The notes beneath the pieces were generated by a model that ran no database searches, was not told the origin of the DNA, and saw nothing but the letters and a program-made list of their open reading frames with translations. Below are positions 1 to 12,800 of a stretch of DNA of 64,000 nucleotides, one piece after another; the first letter of the stretch is position 1; each line of letters starts with the position of its first letter. The DNA comes from Siderastrea siderea (taxonomy: Eukaryota; Cnidaria; Anthozoa; Scleractinia; Rhizangiidae): contig OZ034968.1 in the NCBI GenBank assembly GCA_964030785.1, forward strand, positions 36,310,686-36,374,685, read 5' to 3'. The position numbers and the translations under genes are program-made.

Positions 1-1340
1 CGAGTTTCGTAGGACTAGGGCCAACATTCTGTACTTAAGAATTCCGTTGTCTCTGTACGATTCAAGCAGTCAGCTTGGCCTTATATGCACCATTAGTTCT
101 TTCTCTTGAGCAAGCCTCATCTCGAGAAATATTTACACGCCATGCGGAAACTCTGTCGAGCGGTATTGATTCTTTTTTTCACCAAGGTAAAATTCTAAAC
201 TTGAAGATCGTATCTGACCTGTTGCAGCCCGTTCGTCTTCACATGATGCTTAATACCGGGGAGGTTTATATTGCCGTGTCTTGTTTTCTAGGTATGCATA
301 TATCATCGAGGTGGAATAAGCATTGTTGGTAAGTAAAATCCGATTGATTTTGTTCTGAATGATACACTGAGTTATTTGAACTCCACATCTCATTAGGTGA
401 ATGTTTATCAGCGGTCTGGATAAAAGAAAAGGTCGCCATAAAGGGCACACAAGCAAAATTAGTTTCTTCGTTTCGCTGTCGGTGGTCAACTTTTTTAATA
501 CCACCATAAACTGAAAAGGGAAATGAGAAACGGCAAGGCGTTTAAATGTTACCTCGTTGAGATTTAAGGGATTTTTGACCAATGGATGGTAAGAAATCTG
601 AATACCTCCCAGCTGAGAAGGCGAAATTTGGCTTGATTTTGTCTCAACCACGATACAGCTGAAATATCGTAGCTAGCAAGTGACACCGATCACCTTGATT
701 GAGAACCGCCAAGTACACTGTACACTGTCCTTTTACAAATAGAAATTCAAAGTGAAGTGTTGAGTTCATAAATGCAGCCTGGAGAAAAGCGGGGAATACC
801 ATGTGTAGAAGATGTAAATAAAATGCAAAAGGAAAAACGATTTGGAGTTTGTGCAACTATAGAGATGACTTCGTTTTGACCTAAAATGTAGAATAATGAT
901 ACAACGAGATTTTCTTCCACTGGAATGATAAATAAACTGCGGTTTCCAAGGCCGGAAAAATGGATTTCTGTTCACCAAATTAGCGGAAGGAATAATGGAA
1001 AAATAAATATTTTGTTATTCCTTTTCACAAACTCTTCAAGGTTTCGAGATGATGATAGACTATCGAATATTTTTTTTACCGAAACCAAATGATTTAGGAA
1101 ACTCTAATTTGATGGCAACAAAAACACCACCCAAGGCGGCATTTGTTTGTTGTTCTGTGACGTCGGCTTATTGAGTGGCCATATTAAATTCCTCCAACCA
1201 TTTCTACTCATTGGTTTGAGCTTTGGGGCGTTTTTTAATTGAGTGTCAAAAGCACTTTGGGTTTCCTTTGGCTTTTCTTTACTATACTTTCACGGCACGG
1301 CACTTTCTCGACCAACATGAATTAAAAAAAAAAAACATAT
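1..1340. other. No clear gene; possible exon fragment at the left edge
   Basis: No recognisable protein is seen. One open stretch on the plus strand (about 39-186) ends at an AAG|GTAAAA donor with one leftover base. This is compatible in phase with the first adhesion-GPCR exon at 3685, so it could be an upstream exon of that gene. Its translation (containing LALYAPLVLSLEQASSRE) matches no domain I recognise, and its acceptor side is weak. The remainder is AT-rich with only short chance reading frames. Confidence 0.3.
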
Positions 1341-2545
1341 ATAAGAGGGGCAAACAATTCAACAAAGCAATGGCTGTTTCAAATGCGAAAGGAATAGATG
1401 CGATTTTTGTCGAAATTTCTTTGTTGAATCCAAATCATTTCTTAGCTTGCAGACGGGCAAGAAATACACCATTCATTCAAGACTTTCTTGTGATTCTAAA
1501 CATGTGATTTATTTGGTTTCTTGCAAGAAATGTCGTTTGCAATACATAGGATCTACAACCACTGATTTTCGAATTAGGTTTCGTAATCACAAGTCTGCTA
1601 TGCTCACAAACAAAACAACTTGTGAAGTAGCAGTGCATTTTAACAAAACTTCACACATTTTAGATGATTTTTCGTTTCAATGTATTGATCAGGTGCAGGC
1701 CCCAAACAACTCGGATGAGATCGACAGGCTTTTAATTACAAAGGAGGCTTATTGGAGTGCTCAGCTGTTCTCTTTGGCACCCCATGGTTTAAATAAAAGA
1801 AAAGAATTTCATTCTAGGAATAGAATTTGTTATAATTAGTTTTCTTTTTTGCGATTCTTCGTTCGCAATTTATGGCCGTTCAAAGGCCCTTTTCTTGGAT
1901 TTTGTCAGCCTCTTAGGTGTTGGGTATACTCAAATGCCCTGTCCGGGGAACATATTACGGTCATTATTGTTTAAGGCCCCCCCCCAGGGATTTTGTTGTG
2001 TATCGGCCCTTTGGGGCTCCAAAGGCCTCGATTTGGGATTTTGTTATGATCCATGTTTGCGTAAACGTAGGTTGCTTTCCTTTTGACTGCCCTTTCTTTT
2101 GCCGCATTGCAAATGTCATCTTTTTTGAATTAGTAGTTTTTAGTTTTTAGTCTTATCTGTTATCTTTTGTTAATTATTTTTATAGTAGCATATTTCCGGT
2201 CTTTTGTTAAATTTTTGCCTTGTATCGTTTATTTATTTAGTGTTGTATCTGTATGTACACCTTGTAATTACGTTTAATTGTTAGTATTGTTTAGTTTTCC
2301 TTTTTTCGTTATATAATCGTTGTACTATATTGTTTTTATTTTTGAATGTTTTTGATTAGCACCACTTATCCTCGTTTTAGTATTGTTATAATCACGCCGG
2401 TTACGTAACTCATAGCGTTGAATTGTATTTTGCGTCTTGTTTTGTACTGTAATCTTATTTAAGGTAGATTTGATAAGTTCAATTTTTCATGTAATTGATG
2501 AAGGTCTAAGACCGAAACGTTATTATTTTTTATTAAAATTTTTTA
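1340..2545 (+). mobile_element. 5'-truncated Penelope-like retroelement
   Basis: The element spans the GIY-YIG reading frame plus about 700 bp of AT-rich 3' sequence. Near its end (2495-2518) lies TTGATGA, a GGTC-TAA-GACC stem-loop, then GAAACG. This resembles the core of the hammerhead ribozymes known in Penelope-like elements. The conserved C of CUGAUGA is replaced by T, so the ribozyme is probably inactive. The sequence then becomes AT-rich (TTATTATTTTTTATTAAAATTTTTT), a plausible 3' terminus. Exact boundaries and any target duplication could not be fixed. Confidence 0.7.
1345..1839 (+). pseudogene. GIY-YIG endonuclease domain of a truncated Penelope-like element
   Basis: This reading frame opens after a TAA at 1342 and runs to a TAG at 1837-1839. 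It starts with a Cys-rich knuckle (CFKCERNRCDFC), followed by a linker with YTIHSRLSCDSKHVIYLVSC. The GIY-YIG core follows: VIY, then YIGSTT, the Arg-containing RIRFRNHKS, and a late Glu in LLITKEAYW. It closes with the usual PxGLN ending (APHGLNKRKEF). In Penelope-like elements this endonuclease is the C-terminal half of the single ORF, behind the reverse transcriptase. A Cys knuckle before the nuclease fits the Neptune/Poseidon-type groups. No reverse transcriptase is visible upstream, so the copy is 5'-truncated and dead, as most genomic copies are. The nuclease segment itself has no internal stop. Confidence 0.85.
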
Positions 2546-2687
2546 ACTTGTTAGTCGTCAGAAGTTGTCCGTCCTCGCTTTCCTTCAACGAGTTTTAATT
2601 CCATGCAGTGAGGCTTGGACTGTGAATCTTTGATCCTCTTGACGCAGTGGCATTCTATGTTGGCCTGAGGCAACCATTAACTGTTTT

Positions 2688-2711
2688 ATATATATATATA
2701 TATATAAATAT

Positions 2712-2743
<32 letters not shown>

Positions 2744-2750
2744 ATATATA
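2688..2750. repeat. (TA)n microsatellite
   Basis: Interrupted runs of alternating TA directly abut the first SINE-like unit. Confidence 0.95.
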
Positions 2751-3448
<698 letters not shown>

Positions 3449-3684
3449 ATTCAGTTAAATGTTCACCGGCGAAGCCAATACAGTGCTCTACTTGCAGCGA
3501 AGGAGCGGAATAAACCAGTTGGTGAACTACTCAAATCTTGAGTGAATGGACATTTAATACAAACTTGTTTCGTAGGCCACCGAAGAGGTGACCCACTCAC
3601 CACTGAGTCGTTAAAGTCTACATAATTGTTTTGATCGCTGTGCTGGGATATTCTTTAAATAACACAAAATTTTCGCTTTTTCAG

Positions 3685-3849
3685 ATGGCTTGGTTTGCAA
3701 TTCTACAGGATCATTTCCGTACCCCAATGACTGCAGAAAATTTTATAGCTGTTATAAGGTGGGAAAGGAAGGTTTCGAGTACACGTGCCCATCTGAACTT
3801 CCGTTATACAACGCAGCGGAAAAGCAGTGTGTCAACGTGACGAGCAAAG
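3685..3849 (+). CDS. Exon: chitin-binding type 2 (peritrophin-A, CBM14) module
   Basis: This 165-bp exon has phase 1 at both ends. It encodes [20 protein letters not shown], then SCY, a short loop, [20 protein letters not shown] and NVTSK. The spacing of cysteines (CNSTG, NDC, YSCY, YTCP, QCV) and the [13 protein letters not shown] core are the signature of CBM14, which has six cysteines in its classical form. Five are visible here, and the sixth would come after the exon boundary or is missing. The family binds chitin in extracellular matrices. A symmetric 1-1 exon is the usual form for shuffled extracellular modules. Confidence 0.88.
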
Positions 3850-6800
3850 GTACATAAGGCCAGATGGATCCTCTTTTGAACCTTTCACCCTGGAGATTAT
3901 TCATGTGTCACTTCATCCTCGGAGACCCTCGGAGATGTTCGGGCGATAGTCGGGCGAGGAAGATCATCCTCATCCTCAGAGAGCCTCAGGCAGATAGACG
4001 GGGTGAGGAAGGGAACGTCAAAAAGGGCAAAAAAAGTCGTCAAAGATAATTCAAGCGAACACGAAAGGGAACTTTTCGCTTTACTCCGACTTTCTTTGCC
4101 GATTTTTCCCGCCCTTTTGACCTTCCCTCGCGCTTACTATCTGCTCCCGGGGTGGCAAGTATCATTTTAGAAATATTTAAAGACAAACAGCACCCGCTGT
4201 ACAGCACTAGGATCGATTTTCCGAACTCCGGCTTTTATCCTTGTTAATTAATTAATTGATTGATTGTTTGACTGATTAATTCATCAATTAATTACTAAAG
4301 AAATTAATTGATATTGATATGTAACTCAGAGTGAGCCCTCCCCCCCTCCCCCCAAGAAAAGGGGGACAACACAACAGCCCTTAACCATAGACCCTCCGTT
4401 AATCGGACTGAAAGTCCGCCGGCTCGTTAACCACTACACCACCGCGTCCCCCAAAAATGACATGCAAGTGAACATTAAAAAGAATATCATGAGGAAGGAA
4501 TTATTATTCTTTGTCTTACTCAAAGAGTTAGTTGCTCTTGTTAAAGTCTGTCACCTAGAAATTAATCTCACATCTGCTGCAAATCTTCAACGCTAAGTAA
4601 TGTAGAGTATTTTGTGTATTTATTTTATCAAATTTACAAACTATCTTTCCTATTGTTTTCCAGCGTTAGCTCTCTGCCCAAGTTTCCTGAGTCCGTCTCC
4701 AACACCTTCTCTGAGTAGGGGTTTGATCAGAAGTGAGGAAATAGCACCGTCCTCCAAAGTCAAAATAGTGTACAGTCAAGACACACCGTTATTAACACAA
4801 GTAGTCTCAATGACGCCTTCAGGTAGGAAAATTCGGAAATACGAGTGTACCTAGTGTACCTGTTCAATTAGACAAATTGGATTCGGAGAGAACATTTCGT
4901 TTTCTCCAGGATTCTTTAAAGTAAAAAACAATATATTTAGGTATACCCTTATTTACTTTAGACCCTGCATTCTGGGACCCCGACTATCTCGAATTCCACG
5001 CTATCTAGAACTGAGACTCAATTCCCTTGGTCGACCTTGGTCGAACTTATTTACTATTGGCTATCTCGATTTCCCGTTGTGTCGAACAAATTTTTAGGTT
5101 TCTGTTAAGTGTTCGAGATAGCTGGAATCATGTACTGAACCATCAGATCATCGTTAATTTTTGATCTGATAGGTAAGTAAATACATATTTTCCCTTGGAA
5201 AAAGCATGCTGACTTTGTTCTTATTTTCTTTCTCCGTCATGATTTGATAAACCCGTCAGCAAAACTAGCCGATATCTCTGAAAGAAAATTACTGGTCCCG
5301 ACTCTGCCGATCCCACAGAGCACAAGTTCATACTTGACTACAACAAGTAAGTCGAGCGTATTTGACGCAATTTATATACATTGTGTTGTACATTACATTT
5401 GGTGAAGTGCTTACGTCAATAGTTAAGTCATAGAATTTGACCTAATTTTACCCTATTTCCTCCATTAAGCGTCCTGGGTGCTTTTCTAAACTCTAAAAAT
5501 TGTTTCTAGTCTTGGCTCTTGATAAACTTCATTGATTTATTTTAGTCAGCTTGCAGTTGTGAGTGAACCTTGGTGAATGTTTTTTTTTCTGAATCTTTTA
5601 ATTCCCAAGAGCGAGGAAAACTGGAGTGTTTACCTTCTTTTAAATGTCATATTTTACTTAATAAGTGCGGTTGCTAAATAGGTATCAATCCTTATCAATT
5701 AAAGCATCAAGTATTGATTTACTTTCCTGTTTCAGTAGTCAGAACTTCAGGCTTACATGTTAGATCTTTAAATTGGACACTTTGCAAGTCCATGCCTTTC
5801 GAGGAAAAGGTAAGCGAAAAATGTTCTGTACAATTTTCCTAATGCTTGAGTGAAAGAATAACGACAAAAGTTCCTCTGTAATAGAGAGGTGTTTTCAAAG
5901 TAGGAGGCACGGCGGTCAGACGAAAGGGCCCAATGCTTGTTTGTTTGGTCATTTATTTGCCATCTGGGAAGTGCAGTGGCAGCGAGAGTTATGATTCGCT
6001 ATAAAATATCATTGGAGAAAAGAACGGCAAGGATGTCTCCTAGAAGCTAAGAGGTTTATTAGTTGACGAATAGCAGTTAAAGAAAACAAGAGAAAGCAAT
6101 AATTTCAGAGGGTGAAAGAGAAAAGAAAAAAAAGAAAAACAGGGAAAACTCATTGCATGCACTTCCAGTTCAACATAGCGCATTCCAAAGGTCCTTTGTA
6201 CAATACAGTAACTTGTTACTAAAGAAATCCATAGCCCAAGGTACAGCCAACTTCCTCTATAGGCACCAGTGGGTTCTAGTAGAGGAGTCAGCCACAGGAG
6301 TTTGATCTGCTGTTTCCAACCAGCAAATGTTTACTCTTGGGCTCAATTTTTGTGGGCGCATTGAGTACGTAACTTCTCTGTTTACATTTTTCGCAGTTTA
6401 CTTGTTTCAAAAAGGAAGCCAAAAATTCCAAGGAGCGCATGCAAAATGGGACATCTGCAACTGTGATACGGCATATTTTACAGGTAAGAAAAGTACATGT
6501 TTCTATTTTTGTGTCAAGGTAAATTAAAAGCAAATTAACTGAGCTTGCCCGAAGTATTTTTCTGTGGTTGGGGGCCTAGATGGTGGTGTGTAAAAAAATC
6601 GTGTTTTCTCTTCTAGTTTTTCTCAAATCATATCATTTTTCATAAAAAAAAATGAACTCTAATCCCACCTCACATTTTTTCGATGCACTAATAACTGAAG
6701 ACGACTATACCAGAATTTCCCAGATCATGCAGCGGTAAATTGTTTTTATTTGTTTTTTAACCAGCAGAAAATAACTGTTTTGCTTACCTGAAAACAGCGA

Positions 6801-9800
6801 GTGTTATCATCACTCCTTATCACGCCAAGTGTCGCATAAGGCGCCAATAAAGTTTTCTATTAAGGTCTGCTCTACGTTAGGTGTTCTCTAGCTCTATTCC
6901 AGCTTCTCCATTCAAACTCTTGTCTTCCTTTCTCTGCCAAACTTCTCCACTCCACGTGTCCATCTGCCTATCATTCTTCGTCCTGCTGGTGATACTTTTT
7001 CCACCAAAGAAGTAGAAAACCTTTCTTTCCTTGTTTCCACAAATCAAGGTAACACTCGTGAAAGTTTGGTAGAACTCAAAACAGCTGTGAAACTGACGCG
7101 TGTCACGTGTTTCCACAGCGTGTCTTTTTCCCCAACTCAACTCGCGATCGTGTTACCATATCAAATGGTTTTTGTTTGTTAATTAGGCCACTGCAACCGA
7201 TGCTGATGATGTCCTTGAAGCCCTCAGTTCCAACAACAACAGTTCAGCCGCAATCAACGCTTTTGACGTCATTTCAGTAGTAGAAGAAATATGGAAAGAC
7301 GCCTTGAATCATTTAACAAACAGTAACGCAACCATCCGAATATCTACGACGAGCTTCGGTAAGAACTGACAACAGCAAGCAAACGAACACACACTAGTAA
7401 CACTGGAGATTTTCCGTAAGACCTGATCATGACAATAGCTGAAGAAAATCATACGAAAACCAACGAAGACCTCTCAGCAATAACGAAAACAAAGAACGTC
7501 CGTAAGACCTGACAACGGCAACGGAAACATGCCAAGACCTGACCACAGCAGAGCATTAGTAAGACCAGAGAACACAATGCCGTTAATACTCGTATGTTTT
7601 TGGAAACCATACAAGTATTAGCGAAGAACTCCAGTTTGGTAAGATGAGAGTGACGAAAACGAGCACAACTTTACAGAATTGCATGTGTAGAAAAAATAAA
7701 TAAATAAATAACAAGAGATTCAAACCTATTGAACAATGATTTGGTATTTGCACATCAATGTTAGGGGCGAGGCCGGACCCCTCCTCCCTAACCTGTTGGA
7801 TCTGAAGTGAATTTTGTTTAATACGCCCCTCCGTGTTTGACACTATTTGGAAGCGTTAATTGTGAGCAGATTCCGAGAATCAGAGTCACATTACTTTCTA
7901 TTTCTCTGATACAGTTATTTATTTTTCTTTATTTAGTGTTTGAAAGTTCAAAAATTAGTGGCGCGTATAAATTTCCAGAATATTCTCAACTTGACCAATA
8001 CAACGGGACCTCCAGGGGTCAAGTGTCCAGCTACATACGGCTGCCACAGAAACTGCTCAGCAACGATCAATGTAAGTATTACTTAGCAATGGAAAATTAA
8101 CATTTCTGTGAAAACTTTATGCCTATAGCTAGCCCTAGACTGCTAGCAGTCCCCTTCTGGATAGGCGAGAGGGCGAGCGAAATAGAAGAGAGCGCGAGCT
8201 ATCAACAGTGCTCCAGAAAGGGACTGCCCACGTTCGCTCCAGGTTTCGGCTTTTTCGCACGGCTTTTTCGCGCGCCCTCTCGACTTTCCAGAAAGGGACT
8301 GCTAGCAGTCTAAGCTAGCCCGCAGTATAGGCGCATATGGGCGACCAAGCGCAAAATATTATTTCGCCCTTTTTAAGCCCTAAAAGTGAAAAAAGGAGTC
8401 AAAGTCAAAGCTGAAAGATAAATGATGGAGGAGGGGGCGATGAAGTAAAGTACAACGCAAACAAAATCAATTGAATTAGGGGACGTTCCCTGATTTCACA
8501 GTCTCTGCGGGCAGGCGTTTTCTTCCTCGCCCTCCTCCCGCCTTCTTTCACTCCTCTTTATTAACCCTATACATTTTTGCTAATCCAATATGTAACACAC
8601 ACAAATTAATCCGACTCTCGGCTGCTAAGAAACGCCTGCATTGCGTGCTACTAGCTTGTTGGTTCAGAGAGATGAGCAGATTATTCCATACTTTATATGA
8701 TGTATGCCAACGACTATTCTCATGACGAGATTTCAAAACCTTTCTGTGGCAACTGCCTTTTAACTGCTAGTAGTAGGCTAGCTCTGGGTGTCACATATTA
8801 CCTTCCATTATCTGCGAGCATACAGAATGTTCAACGTCTCAAAGTACGTTTAATTCAAGAACAAAGGAAACAACAGATTTGTTTAATTGAAGCAACCCCA
8901 CAATTTCATAGCCAACAGTTTATTCTTTCTCTCTCTCTTTCTCCTTACAAACCTGAATCAGAGTTGGATTACTTTTCAGATCCCTGTCGCTCCATTGGTG
9001 CTCTGTATTTGGATTTACACCCTGTAGTACCAGCGCGAATGTAAGTATTTAATAATTGGACTTTTTTCACGATTTCAAGTCATACGTTTTGGGACATAAC
9101 TCAATTTTATTTCTTATTATTGAATGTAAATTATTCATTATTCACAACTGGCTCTTTCTTTAAGAACCAACGAACATTATCTTTTATAATACACAAAGGA
9201 CAGTAACCCTGACATATCCATCAGGTATTAGGGGATTCTTACACTGGCCAACTGTTGGACAAAGAAGGTGTGTAATTGGCTCATTTAAAGGGCTTCTTCC
9301 CCTTCTTTTCAACCTAGCCGAGAAAGATCATATCTGTCCAAGATCATTTGTAAATCGTCACTGCACTTTCTGCGATCGTGCTTTTATCAATTGCAAAGGT
9401 TGCCAGTTCGATTTCGTCAGAAAATACCCATAAAAAGGCTCACAAGTTTACAAAAAAACTAATCTTAACGTTCTTATCATGTTTGTTCTGGATACATCTG
9501 TCTATCTCATTGCAACCCATATAAAGCTAAACGTTTGTACATATCGACGATACACTATATATTCGTGCCAGGTCATATCCTCGTCGTGCGAGGGACTGTT
9601 TATTTAATATGTCTTTTCTTTGTTGACCGTCATCAATTGATGTTGTTTTATAATAAGTGTTAAAATGCAATTTCAGGAGTGGCATTAATCAGACTCTGAA
9701 GCTAAACAGTCAGGTGATCTCTATGTTACTCTGTGTGCCAGTGAAAAAGACCTTAGAAGGACATGTTACCATTGTAATGAAACATTTAAAAGTAAGTATA

Positions 9801-12800
9801 GGTTATTGCAGTACTGCTAAGAGTTTTGTTAAGTATTGTAGAGTTTTTCCCTTTCCTGTTTAGTTATATGAAAAAAATAGTTTTGGCGGGCGGAGACGTA
9901 TAAAGAAAGGAAAGAACTGAGCAAAGAGAACAACAATTCATCAAGAATAATCAACTTCCAGTCCAAGGAGCAAATTGCATGATGTGTTTAAAATTTTGAG
10001 TAGTTGTAAAGAAAATGTAATGCATGTAGTATATAGCTTATGTAAAAGCAAGTGAAACTATGTGATGGAAATAGAAAATATACGAAAATATAAACTGTAG
10101 TATTTATAATTTGGCTAGCGCCTGCTGTAATAAGAGAATTTGCTGATGTTTCTTCAATAGTTTAAAAACATAGAAAAGCTGACAGCAGTATGTTCCGTTC
10201 ATCTGTATTGTAGTGTAACGCCTTGGTGTGTGAACTACCTGAAGTTGTAAGTAGTTAATCTTTAACAAGGTAACTGACTTGCCAATGATGGAACGGCCCA
10301 GAACAATAATTAGATCACTGATAACCAATAGCAGTTTAGGATTAGTCATCGAAAGATAACGTCATCTATGTAGAGGTTGGCATAAATACATGTGCTTTGT
10401 AAGAAGTTCTTCGGTTACGCCCGACCAGGCTGTACTTGCCAAGCTTACACCAGTGCGGTTACCCCGGTGGGGACGCCGGTGACAACGATCCAGTCCTGTA
10501 CGTAGTCATATCGGTTGTATTCTTGGTTAGAGTTTTGGTGATATCTTGGAGATATTGCAGTATTAAAGTTTGCTGTTGGAGCCAAGCACTGTCTACTCTC
10601 TGAGTCTCGACGATTTCTACTGTATAGTTCCCGTTCTTCCCGCAGCCAGCGAGTGACTCCCCCAAGTTGAGAAGGTGTTCAGAGTTTTCATAGTCATTGT
10701 CCCGTTAGCCACAAAACTTGTTATCACGCCGGCGGAGAAAACCTGTTATCACACAGGTGAAGAATCTTGTTATCACACTCGCTACCTAAATGATACGTAA
10801 TAAGAGTTTTTTAATTTATTGTATTTCATGGCTCAACGTATCCTGTACTACTGAAATTTTGCCCTGAGGACGCAAGTTGCTTTGTGTGAAAGGTCGACAA
10901 GTTTATTCTAGGCGTTACTTTCAGTAAGGCTGAATAGTTCGTCGCACAACATGTCAGTGTCTCAAGGATCATGCAAAGGTACTAACGATTAATTTAGTAA
11001 GAAGCAACTAGCATAATTATTACTTGTCCTGGCGCCAGGCGTTTTGTTCCCCAGTATATAGGCCAGTCGACAGTACTATTCAACAAGGCTTTTTCTCTAC
11101 AGGTTCTCAATGACAATGAGTTCACGTACTGCGCTTTCTGGGACTTCTCTATATCGTAAGTTGAGTACTTCCTCTTGACCGTCGTTTATGAAAAGAAATA
11201 CATATTGCTTCTCTGTACACTTTACTTATCTATTCAGAAATTATACATTGTAAATTCACGTGCTTCAGTAGAAGTGTTGGTGGAATCGTCGCATTTCGTT
11301 GTAGTTTTTACCAAAGGCATTAAAATTGGCTTTAGAAGTCGATTAATGGACCAAGAAAAAATTAACCTCATTTTCTTCTTTTTGTCAACAGCACTGTTCA
11401 TGGTAAAGGAGCTTGGAGACGTGAAGGTTGTCACGTGGTTACTGAGCATTCTAACAGAACACACACAGTGTGTGTCTGCGATCACCTCACAAACTTTGCC
11501 ATTCTCATGGGGTCTACAGAAATCTCGGTAGGTTCTCAAAGATGCATCACCATCCTTCATGGCACTTGTTACCGTTAATCACTGCTATGAAAAGCGTGTT
11601 TACGTTTCTGAGGCCTAGTTTATTCACTGTATTTTAAATGCATTAAAAAGCAACAGTTTTGCTGATTCGACTTCATTTTGACTACAATGTAAAACCCATG
11701 GACGCAAACGATATCGGTTGCTGTTTAGATGTCATATGGCGGATATAAACAAACGTTTGAGGCGTGAATTATGACAATTTAATTTATAAATAAACTTATT
11801 GAGTAAGAAAGAAAAGAAAAACATTCTGGGGGTTAACTAATTTGTGACACGCTATTGGCTAAGAAGAGTTGTAGCTCCGTCTAAATACATACCGCAGGGG
11901 CGTTCCCAGACATTTTTTTGGCAGTACGCACAAAGTCAGATTGATACTTAGGGACGGACCATAAGAAAAGTTATTGAGGGGGGGGGGAGGGATTTTCGAG
12001 CTGCGCGAGTTTTTTTGTTAACATTTCCCTTGCAGGAATATTTTTTTTCCGTATACAAGAACATTTTTCTGGGCTACTCGCTGTCCATGATTCTTTTTCA
12101 CTCAATTTTCCCTTGCGTGAATTTTTTGTACTTCACCCCCCCCCCCCCACCCATAACTTTTCTAATGGTCCTTCCCTTAGCCGAAGGGAGACAAATATAG
12201 TTACAGATTATGATTACAGTCAGAAAAAAACATTTATTATTTCAATCGTATTGTCGTTCTCGCATAATAGCATAGGCTATAACTAATTTCGTTTTCCAGC
12301 AGTGTTTGTAGTTCCTGCACGCACTTATATCAGTTTTGCATGAAAGTACAAGACGAAGAGAGAAATCAATATAATACGGCCGGGTGCACTCCCCCGTAAG
12401 TGTGTTGAAGAAAATGCTAATATGAAATTGCACAACATTACCTTATCTACTTATACTTGAGTTCTAATTTCCTCTTCTATATATTATAAGCCGTCAAATA
12501 GAAAAAATATCATATTAAAGGGTAGAAATTCTGGGTAAAGGCAGGAACGCCCCTGGACATACCGTATCAACAGTATCCACAGCAACCTAGAATGCCACGG
12601 CTTGGATTAAAGGCAATGGTCCGGGTTGAAGACATTCAGTACAAACTCATTCCAGTGTGGGACACACTCCTACTGAAAAAAAAACAGAGGCAGAACTAAC
12701 CTTTTTTTTTAATATTGTTATGCGTCACAGCCGTCAACTACCAATCAGTTTGCGTTGAGTATTATCACGTACGTGGGCTGCGGTTTGTCCTTATTTGGAG

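Noticed and set aside
1223..1507. 94-codon plus-strand frame overlapping the Penelope-like nuclease
   Set aside because: Wrong frame relative to the clear Cys-knuckle/GIY-YIG reading frame; no similarity recognised.
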